This document shows, in pieces, positions 14,956-21,214 of a stretch of 50,591 nt of DNA. Position 1 is the stretch's first letter. Each line of letters begins with the position of its first letter. The notes below the pieces were generated by a model. The model had not been told where the DNA came from. It worked only from the letters and a program-made list of their open reading frames with translations, and made no database searches. Made by a program: the position numbers and the translations under genes. Source of the stretch: a bacterium (GTDB lineage: Bacteria > Patescibacteriota > CPR2 > UBA1875 > JAJYID01); assembly GCA_021796415.1 (NCBI GenBank), contig JAJYJC010000006.1:1-50591 (forward strand), in the 5' to 3' direction.

Positions 14956-15471
14956 TTATAAGATTTTTCTGGCGATTTCTTCCGATAAAACTTGGTAGCC
15001 GTCATCATTTAAGTGGATGCCATCATCTTCGTGGTAATCCTTTATGTTTGCAAATATCTTAGGGCAATCGACAATCTTGGTGTCGTAGTGTTCCGACAGT
15101 TTTTTAATTAGCCTGCCGTATTCATCCATTTTTCCATTAAAATCTGATTCTTCCTTGAAGCTTGCTCCGGCTTCCGGATAGATAACCATAATAATTTTCG
15201 AGTCCTTAAGTATCTCTAAAATCTTCTTTAGGTTTTGCTTGGTTTCGTCCATCGGAATCTCATTAAAGTCATTTCCCGGCAAAGAAAACACAATGCAATC
15301 AGCATTCAGCTTGGCTATAAAACTTGCCATCTTCAAAGCATCACGAGAGTTTAGTCCGCCAACCGCACAGTTATAGACATCAACATTGCCGGCAGCCTCC
15401 TCAAGCTTTCGAATGCGATCACGGTTAAATCTCCCGAGACAGCTATCACCGAAAAGAACTACAGATTTCAT
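14956..15471 (-). CDS. SGNH/GDSL-family hydrolase
   Basis: A 171-aa hydrolase. Block I is VVLFGDSCLGR (Ser nucleophile in GDS), block II has the Gly of NCAVGGLNS, block III is LPGNDFNE and block V DGIHLNDDGY with the catalytic Asp and His. All four SGNH blocks are present. Family members are esterases or lipases, often acting on acyl groups. There is no signal peptide, so it is probably cytoplasmic. Its ATG overlaps the stop of the Fic gene. Confidence 0.88.
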   Translation of the reverse strand: MKSVVLFGDSCLGRFNRDRIRKLEEAAGNVDVYNCAVGGLNSRDALKMASFIAKLNADCIVFSLPGNDFNEIPMDETKQNLKKILEILKDSKIIMVIYPEAGASFKEESDFNGKMDEYGRLIKKLSEHYDTKIVDCPKIFANIKDYHEDDGIHLNDDGYQVLSEEIARKIL

Positions 15472-16133
15472 TTCTTATTATCATCTCTGATATTATAATA
15501 TTTCACGGCAACCCCATCGAATCTTTCTTCTAAACCTTCATATATTAGATCTTTGAGCGGCTCATAATCTCCCGCGGCATCGATCTGAGAAAGTGCTTTT
15601 CGATATCTATTTTTGTTCTCTTTCTCAACCTTAACTGATATCCCCATCAATCCGAATCTTTCTAAAACGAGATTTGCTGTTAGCCTGGCCGTTCGGCCAT
15701 TTCCTTCACGAAATGGATGTATATAAGTAATCTTGTGATGAACCCAAGCAGCTACAGTAACAACCGACTCAATAGTTTTTAGCATTTTCTCTACACTTTG
15801 ATCTCCGTCATGTAGAATCCCATCTGCGATACCAAGTTTACCCAGCTTCTTTTGAAGCTCGGAATCCACATCGCTCATAAGGTTGGGTACTTTCGAAAAA
15901 TGCGGAGGCAAATGCTTAGAGTCTGATATTCTCAAGTCTTCTTTACGATACTCGCCGGCAATTTCATGCCAAGCATCATTAAAAATTTCCTTATGAATTT
16001 TCTTTATAGTTTCTACGTTTATCTCCTTGCGAGAATGTGCGTATTTTCTAACAAAACGAGAAGCGCGAATAATTCCTATGGCCTCTCGTTTTTGAAGTTC
16101 TTTTTTATCGCTCGGTCTAGCCTGGCGAGACAT
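15468..16133 (-). CDS. Fic-domain AMPylase (toxin-like)
   Basis: A 221-aa Fic protein. The catalytic motif HPFREGNGRTAR near residue 142 fits HxFx(D/E)GNGRxxR completely, so nucleotide transfer (usually AMP) to a target hydroxyl is likely. The flap region is GEYRKEDLRIS. The usual N-terminal inhibitory helix with S/TxxxE(G/N) is missing from this ORF and is found instead in the 64-aa gene one base upstream. It overlaps the SGNH gene by ATGA. Read as a toxin held in check by the neighbour, with the target unknown. Confidence 0.9.
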   Translation of the reverse strand: MSRQARPSDKKELQKREAIGIIRASRFVRKYAHSRKEINVETIKKIHKEIFNDAWHEIAGEYRKEDLRISDSKHLPPHFSKVPNLMSDVDSELQKKLGKLGIADGILHDGDQSVEKMLKTIESVVTVAAWVHHKITYIHPFREGNGRTARLTANLVLERFGLMGISVKVEKENKNRYRKALSQIDAAGDYEPLKDLIYEGLEERFDGVAVKYYNIRDDNKK

Positions 16134-16134
16134 C

Positions 16135-16329
16135 TCAGTCTACCCTTTTTGCCAAATTTTCAAATTCTTTACGATCTATCCTGCTCCCTTCTAGGGTATT
16201 TGAATAGTAAGCATGCTCAACATCCCATCTCTTTTCGAGAGCTGCTTTTTGTTTTGGCGTAAATTCCGAGATTCTTGCTTGCGTTACCTCGGCTTTTTTC
16301 GCAAATTGTTTAAGTCTTGCTTTTGTCAT
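16135..16329 (-). CDS. VbhA-like Fic inhibitor (antitoxin), 64 aa
   Basis: A short helical protein with SNTLEGSRI near residue 43, matching the inhibitory motif S/TxxxE(G/N) that blocks the Fic ATP site. Its size is close to the VbhA antitoxin, and the order antitoxin then toxin with a single base between stop and start is that of class I Fic pairs. The two reading frames differ, so it is either a natural bicistron or an old frameshift of a fused class II protein. The start lies eight bases after TGA-TAAAAT, nearly leaderless. Confidence 0.8.
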   Translation of the reverse strand: MTKARLKQFAKKAEVTQARISEFTPKQKAALEKRWDVEHAYYSNTLEGSRIDRKEFENLAKRVD

Positions 16330-16432
16330 GGTAGGTTATTTTATCACATGTGTCTTAAATTGGCAAAGGTATTTTTTACAATATTGCAATCTTAGACAAA
16401 CGTGATTTTTTTGTCAAATATTGATTTTAAAT

Positions 16433-16462
16433 CCTTGGATTCTGGACAAGCCAGAATGACGT
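16433..16462. repeat. Partial palindromic repeat (CTGGACAAGCCAG type)
   Basis: GATTCTGGACAAGCCAGAATGACG is one half of the dispersed GTCATTCTGG element, in the gap between the Fic pair and the 117-aa gene. Confidence 0.6.
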
Positions 16463-16486
16463 TAACAAAGGGCTTGCATAAATGAT

Positions 16487-16840
16487 TTATTTTCTTTCAC
16501 CCACTCTGGCATAAGATTCGAAATAAATTTTGTTGTCTTTAAAGGCCTCGACGATTTTATATTTTCCTTTTGTCCAATTTTCTCCGTTACTTAAAAAATG
16601 AGTTGCCTCTTCTATAATAATGCTTGCAATCGGGCGGGAAAGTACAGCATTTCCCTTAGTTTCGAGTAATGGCAATTCCCCGTGAAGCCAATAGTTTCTT
16701 TGTCCGCTTTTTAGGAAATCATACACTTTTCCGGCCTCAATCTTTTCCGGCAAACATTCTTCTTTTTTTCTGTTCCCTTTTTCAAACTCTGAAAAACTTC
16801 GCAGAGCAAGATCGGGGTTAAACTCTATCTCAATACCCAT
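16487..16840 (-). CDS. Conserved hypothetical protein, 117 aa
   Basis: A protein beginning MGIEIEFNPDLALRSFSEFE with the segments KVYDFLKSGQRNYWLHGELPLLETKG, LSRPIASIIIEEATHF and KGKYKIVEAF. I recognise the pattern as recurrent in CPR genomes without assigned function. It starts two bases after the stop of nothing known upstream in operon terms but directly follows parB (gap of two bases), with GAAGGAAT upstream of the ATG. Parts of the fold look beta-rich. Confidence 0.7.
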   Translation of the reverse strand: MGIEIEFNPDLALRSFSEFEKGNRKKEECLPEKIEAGKVYDFLKSGQRNYWLHGELPLLETKGNAVLSRPIASIIIEEATHFLSNGENWTKGKYKIVEAFKDNKIYFESYARVGERK

Positions 16841-16842
16841 AC

Positions 16843-17709
16843 CTATTCCTTCAACTGATTGATAATTTTGTCCATTTCTTCTTGAGAATTGTAATCTATG
16901 ACGATGGAGCCGCCTTTTCGTTTCGGGCGAATTGTCACCTTTGAGCCGACCGCTTCGCGCAATTCCTTTTCAATCGAGGCGATGTTTGGATCGGTTTCCT
17001 TTTTGCCGGATTTAATTTTTTGACCCGAAAGAATCTCGTTGACCTTTTTCTCGGTCTCGCGAACCGATAGTTTGCGGGCAATGATAAGGCCAAGCAAGAG
17101 ATGTATTTGCTCTGTGTTGTCGAGCCCCAAAAGCGTCCTGGCGTGGCCCTCGGATATCTGATCGTTGTTTAGCGCCCTCTTTGCCTCGACGGGCAACCCA
17201 AGAAGGCGAATCTTGTTTGCTATCTGGCTTCTCGACTTCCCCACTTTTTTCGCCACGTCATCCTGAGTCAGTGAGAAATCCTGCATAAGCTTTTGATAAC
17301 CGAGCGCTTCCTCTATGACGTTTAAGTTGTCCCTTTGGATATTTTCAATCAAGGCGATCTCAAGCTTTTTCAATTCCTCGGCGTCGCGAACTATAACGGG
17401 CACTTGTTCCAGTCCGATAACCTTTGAGGCGCGCAGTCGTCTCTCACCGGCAACCAGCTCGTAACCATCGCTTGCCTTTGTGACGATAAGCGGCTGGATG
17501 ATGCCATGCTCCTCTATCGACCTTGCCAGATCCGCCAGGGATTCGTCATTAAATGTCTGTCTCGGCTGCATCGGATTTGGATGAACGGAATTTGTGGGAA
17601 CCTTTACAAGCCGCTCGCCGGCCTGAGTCTCGTTTGACTGATCATCGCTTGTCGGGATCAAGGCGTCAAGCCCGCGCCCCAAGCCTCTGGAATTTTGTTT
17701 TACTGACAT
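16843..17709 (-). CDS. parB: Chromosome-partitioning protein ParB
   Basis: A 288-aa ParB. The N-terminus GRGLGRGLDALIP and the CTP-binding domain with MQPRQTF, IQPLIV and GERRLRASKVIG are canonical. The helix-turn-helix is around LTQDDVAKKVGKSRSQIANK, followed by a C-terminal dimerisation region. It loads on parS sites and spreads as a CTP clamp. Its start overlaps the end of parA by ten bases. I saw no 16-base parS palindrome in the neighbourhood. Confidence 0.95.
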   Translation of the reverse strand: MSVKQNSRGLGRGLDALIPTSDDQSNETQAGERLVKVPTNSVHPNPMQPRQTFNDESLADLARSIEEHGIIQPLIVTKASDGYELVAGERRLRASKVIGLEQVPVIVRDAEELKKLEIALIENIQRDNLNVIEEALGYQKLMQDFSLTQDDVAKKVGKSRSQIANKIRLLGLPVEAKRALNNDQISEGHARTLLGLDNTEQIHLLLGLIIARKLSVRETEKKVNEILSGQKIKSGKKETDPNIASIEKELREAVGSKVTIRPKRKGGSIVIDYNSQEEMDKIINQLKE

Positions 17710-18464
17710 TTTATGTGCACCTCCTTTGCTAAATTTTTATAAGCGTTTGCGCCCTTTCCAAGCTTATCGTAGCCAAATATGCTCTTGCCAAAACTCGGAG
17801 CCTCAGCCAACCGGACATTTCTGGGAACGATAGTTTCGAAAACCTTTCCCGGGAAATGCCTTTTTATCTCTTGCTCGACCTGGCGGGACAAGATAGTCCT
17901 CTTATCATACATCGTTATCAAAACTCCCAAAAGGTCGATTTTTGGGTTTAGGCTGGTTTTTATCCTTTGCACCGTGTGGAGCAGCTGGCCTAAGCCCTCC
18001 AAAGCGAAGTACTCGGCCTGTACCGGAATTAATATTTTGTCGGAGGCAGTCAGCCCATTTACCGTAAGCAAGCCCAAAGAAGGCGGGGAATCCAGAAAAA
18101 TGTAGTCGTAATCCTGTGAAATGGAGTTTAGGGCGTTTTTCAGCTTGTGCTCTCGGGCCAGGTGCGAGACAAGCTCTACTTCCGCGGCCGCCAAGACAAC
18201 CGCCGAAGGAATAATGTCGAGGTTTGCATATCTGGTCTTGTATATCGCTTCGCGCGGATTTATCTCGTTAATTAAAATATCATAAAGCGAGCGATTTATG
18301 TCACTTCTCTTGACTCCGAGGCCGCTGGTTGAGTTTCCCTGCGGATCCAAATCAACCAAAAGGATTTTCTTGCCCTCGTTTGCGAGATAGGCAGACAAGT
18401 TCATAGTCGTGGTGGTTTTGCCCACGCCGCCCTTTTGATTGGTGATTGTTATTATCTTGCCCAT
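17700..18464 (-). CDS. parA: Chromosome-partitioning ATPase ParA (Soj)
   Basis: A 254-aa ParA/MinD-type ATPase. The deviant Walker A KGGVGKTTTTMNL is at residues 10-22, Walker A-prime is VDLDPQGNSTSG, and IFLDSPPSLGLL is Walker B. It drives segregation with ParB. The extended -10 TGC-TATGAT lies nine bases before the ATG, so the mRNA has almost no leader. Confidence 0.96.
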   Translation of the reverse strand: MGKIITITNQKGGVGKTTTTMNLSAYLANEGKKILLVDLDPQGNSTSGLGVKRSDINRSLYDILINEINPREAIYKTRYANLDIIPSAVVLAAAEVELVSHLAREHKLKNALNSISQDYDYIFLDSPPSLGLLTVNGLTASDKILIPVQAEYFALEGLGQLLHTVQRIKTSLNPKIDLLGVLITMYDKRTILSRQVEQEIKRHFPGKVFETIVPRNVRLAEAPSFGKSIFGYDKLGKGANAYKNLAKEVHIKCQ

Positions 18465-18511
18465 GGTACTTTCATCATAGCAGAAAATGCCTCTGTCGGG
18501 AATAAAAATAA

Positions 18512-18604
18512 TGTCATTCCGGACTATTCCTTAAAAAATATAATCAGTTGATCCGGAATCCAGAAAATTATAGAAATGGATTCTGAATCAAGTTCAGAAT
18601 GACA
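18512..18604. repeat. Dispersed palindromic repeat, CCGGA/TTCTGAA type
   Basis: TGTCATTCCGGAC ... TTCAGAATGACA, with an A/T-rich insertion breaking the first hairpin. It lies between parA and rplU. Confidence 0.75.
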
Positions 18605-18614
18605 ATGATTGTTC

Positions 18615-18644
18615 TAAAAAAACTTCCGGGTTCGGAAGTTTTTT
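18615..18644 (-). terminator. Terminator of rplU
   Basis: AACTTCC/GGAAGTT stem with a U-tract on the minus strand, beginning directly after the rplU stop codon. Confidence 0.9.
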
Positions 18645-18972
18645 AGCTTATTTTTTCTATTTGGACTTTTGTCAGTTTTTGCCTGTGTCCTGTCTTCTTT
18701 CGATAATTTTTTTTCGGTTTGTATTTAAAGACCACAACCTTATCGGCTTTTTCCTGGGCTACAACCTTTGCTGTTACTTTTGCTTTTTCGATTTGCGGTG
18801 TACCGATCTCAACCCTGTCGCCTTCCGCAACCAGCATTACTTCGTCAAATGCTATGCTCTTGCCTTCTTCGGCTTCGATTTTCTCAACACTCAAAACATC
18901 ACCTTCGGAAACCTTGTATTGCTTTCCGCCGGTCTTAATAACTGCAAATTTTGATTTTTTTTCTTCAGCCAT
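18643..18972 (-). CDS. rplU: 50S ribosomal protein bL21
   Basis: A 109-aa bL21. The core FAVIKTGGKQYKVSEGDVL at residues 8-26 and the C-terminal KPKKNYRKKTGHRQ signature are clear. The start is the ATG at 18972 (MAEEKK); the track's TTG start is upstream of it. The usual partner rpmA (bL27) is not adjacent: the gene is monocistronic, with its own promoter and terminator. Confidence 0.95.
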   Translation of the reverse strand: MAEEKKSKFAVIKTGGKQYKVSEGDVLSVEKIEAEEGKSIAFDEVMLVAEGDRVEIGTPQIEKAKVTAKVVAQEKADKVVVFKYKPKKNYRKKTGHRQKLTKVQIEKIS

Positions 18973-18991
18973 AATATTTACCAACTAGTAA

Positions 18992-19020
18992 AGTTTAGCA
19001 GAATACCCTGCTTTGGTCAA
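18992..19020 (-). promoter_or_regulatory. Promoter of rplU
   Basis: TTGACC (19015-19020), 17 bp, TAAACT (18992-18997) on the minus strand. Confidence 0.75.
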
Positions 19021-19022
19021 GG

Positions 19023-19892
19023 CTAAAAGTCGGAGACATTTTCAAGAAAATCCCAGAATTGCGGCCAGGTTTTATTCACAGCTTTCGGAAACCGGAATTG
19101 AACCTTCTTCTTATCAACCATGCCCTTCATCGCAATCGCTTGTACGACCCTATGGTCCTGTGACTCGATGGTTCTTTCTTGGTTATAATTTCTTAGCTCC
19201 TTTTCCATTTCGTTTATTCGATCGCTTTCGTGACCTCGCAGGCTGGGCCACATTTTCTCGCCCGCTTCTTTTGTTATAAGATTAAAGGCTCTTGCAAAAC
19301 AGTAGTCTTCTGCCTGTTTTGGGATAAATGTTATTTTTCCTTTTTTTATAAAGTCCAGAAGGGATTTTGCTTGCTCGAAGATAGTCTGATCAAAGCGAAA
19401 TTCCCAATCCTGGTTATACAGGTTTTTCTTATTCCAGTAGTCAATCGCTTCATAGGTTAAAGCTAGTTTGAAAGGAGGATTTTCTATTCTCTCTTGATCA
19501 CCGCAAAGCGCTGAGATGCTGGCCCACTGTGAAGTTCCATTATCTAATGTGAGGAGTTTACTTTGAGAATAAAATACAATTTCCGGATTATTGGTTATTT
19601 TCCTATTTTTTAGGGTCTTATGAGTATGAAACTCTTTTATAAGTCCCTCTTTCCAAGAGATAAACTGCAAATATCTATATATAGTGCCCGATTCGCCGAC
19701 ATCGATTACCTCTTCCTTATCCCATTCCACCAGAATTCTCTTCAGTGCTCTTAAGTCGTCACTCAGGAGCTCTTGTTCATCCAGTAGCCTTTCTGCTCTA
19801 TCAGATTTTCCATGCAATAAATCAAGAATAGCCATCCTCATTGCCCACGATTTATCAAGAGGAATATATTTTTTGAGTTCTTTTTTTAACAT
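19023..19892 (-). CDS. Shortened EPSP-synthase-like (EPT family) protein
   Basis: A 289-aa protein, against about 430 aa for AroA. Residues 11-19 PLDKSWAMR keep the Lys-Ser...Arg of the EPSP-synthase KSxSxR loop. DVGESGTIYRYL matches the GNAGTxxR motif, TSQWASISAL the SQ(Y/F)xSALL motif, GHESDRINEM the KESDR motif, DHRVVQAIAM the DHR motif and NKTWPQFWDFL the C-terminal KTFPxF motif. So the fold and most active-site motifs are present in order. It starts directly after rodA (TAAAATG), so it is coupled to it. No other shikimate gene is in the window, and the substrate may differ. Confidence 0.72.
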   Translation of the reverse strand: MLKKELKKYIPLDKSWAMRMAILDLLHGKSDRAERLLDEQELLSDDLRALKRILVEWDKEEVIDVGESGTIYRYLQFISWKEGLIKEFHTHKTLKNRKITNNPEIVFYSQSKLLTLDNGTSQWASISALCGDQERIENPPFKLALTYEAIDYWNKKNLYNQDWEFRFDQTIFEQAKSLLDFIKKGKITFIPKQAEDYCFARAFNLITKEAGEKMWPSLRGHESDRINEMEKELRNYNQERTIESQDHRVVQAIAMKGMVDKKKVQFRFPKAVNKTWPQFWDFLENVSDF

Positions 19893-19893
19893 T

Positions 19894-20994
19894 TTAAAAA
19901 TCAATTTTCTTGTGCCTGATGTGGATACTTTCCAAAATTCCAAGCGTCACGAAAGTAACAACGATCGATGAACCTCCAAGGCTGATTAAGGGCAAAGGGA
20001 TACCTGCAACCGGCGCAATGCCCAGATTCATGCCGACATTTAAAAATACATGGAAGGCGAGCATGGCGGCAATGCCAGTCGACAAATACATGCCGAAGTA
20101 GTCGCGTGACTTAGCCGCTATCATAATCCCTCTGGCTATCAGGACCGCGAATAGCAAAAGTACTATCGCGGCGCCTAAAAATCCCATTTCTTCCGCAAGC
20201 GCCGCAAATATAAAGTCGGTGTTTTTTTCGGGAATAAAGTTGAGCTGAGATTGGGTGCCACGACCCAGGCCTTGCCCGAGCATCTGGCCGGAACCAATGG
20301 CGATAATTGCCTGACTCACATTGTACCCCGTTCCTTTAGGATCACTTGCCGGATTTACAAGCGAGATGATTCTCTTTTTTTGATAACTATGCATAAATGT
20401 CCAGCTGACCGGCAAAAGAAGCAATGCCGCCGTTGCCAATATAATGAAGTGCTTTAGCTTGATCCTGCTGACGGCAAGCATTGCTATCCATATCACAATC
20501 AAAACCAGCGCCGTGCCAAGATCAGGCTGCAAGAGGACCATTACCGCCGGAATAAGAAAGTAGATCCCGGAAACGACAATACGTTTGAACTGATGCATAT
20601 CTTCGGCAAATTCACTGAAGTACTTTGCCATTATCACAATAAGGAAAAGCTTGGCAAACTCAGACGGCTGAAATTGAAAACCGGCAATGCTTATCCAGCG
20701 CGTCGCGCCGAGGGCAGTCTTGCCCAAGATGAGAACCACCGCAAGAGAAAGGATAGTTAAAACATACAAAACGCGGCTCCAGCCTTTCATGGTCCTATAA
20801 TCAAAAAAGGCCGCCGCCAGAAACCCTATCACGCCGATTAAGCCAAAAACGCCCTGCTGGATAGCCTCCTTGGCGCTTCCCGAGGTGCCAAATGTTGTGG
20901 AGTAAATAGTGGCAACACCGATTGAGAAAAGCAAAAGGGCTGTGATTATAATAACCCAGTCAAAGTTTCTAAAATTTCTTAAGTTAAAAAACAA
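19894..20994 (-). CDS. rodA: RodA, SEDS-family peptidoglycan polymerase
   Basis: A 366-aa SEDS protein with about ten membrane segments. The family signatures are WISIAGFQFQPSEFAKL, LQPDLGTALVL, FIPEKNTDFIFAALAEEMG and GIPLPLISLGGSS near the C-terminus. TTG start with GAGG eight bases upstream. It polymerises glycan strands during elongation with a class B PBP, none of which is in the window. It is followed by the coupled EPSP-like gene. Confidence 0.94.
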   Translation of the reverse strand: MFFNLRNFRNFDWVIIITALLLFSIGVATIYSTTFGTSGSAKEAIQQGVFGLIGVIGFLAAAFFDYRTMKGWSRVLYVLTILSLAVVLILGKTALGATRWISIAGFQFQPSEFAKLFLIVIMAKYFSEFAEDMHQFKRIVVSGIYFLIPAVMVLLQPDLGTALVLIVIWIAMLAVSRIKLKHFIILATAALLLLPVSWTFMHSYQKKRIISLVNPASDPKGTGYNVSQAIIAIGSGQMLGQGLGRGTQSQLNFIPEKNTDFIFAALAEEMGFLGAAIVLLLFAVLIARGIMIAAKSRDYFGMYLSTGIAAMLAFHVFLNVGMNLGIAPVAGIPLPLISLGGSSIVVTFVTLGILESIHIRHKKIDF

Positions 20995-21077
20995 ATCTAT
21001 AACCTCACTTATTGTATTGATACGTCATGAACATCCGCCACTTGTCATCCCCGCTTTTTTGTCATCCCCGCTTTTTT

Positions 21078-21199
21078 TGTCATTCCCGCGAAGGCGGGAA
21101 TCTATATAATAAAATCGCAATTCTGAATTCTGGATTCCCGCCGGAGTTTATGCTGAACTCTGATTCAGTGCGGGAATGGCAAATTAGGGCGGAAATGAC
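21078..21199. repeat. Dispersed palindromic repeats, CCCGC type, tandem partial copies
   Basis: TGTCATTCCCGCGAAGGCGGG... followed by ATTCCCGCC...GTGCGGGAATGGCA and a decayed GGGCGGAAATGACG. A TTCTGAATTC/GAACTCTGATTCAG pair lies inside. It fills the gap between ileS and rodA; truncated GTCATCCCCG copies precede it from 21043. Confidence 0.8.
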
Positions 21200-21214
21200 G
21201 GCGGCGCGCGCCCT

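Noticed and set aside
16400-18700. parS site near parAB
   Set aside because: No TGTTTCACGTGAAACA-like 16-base palindrome was seen; a diverged site cannot be excluded by eye.
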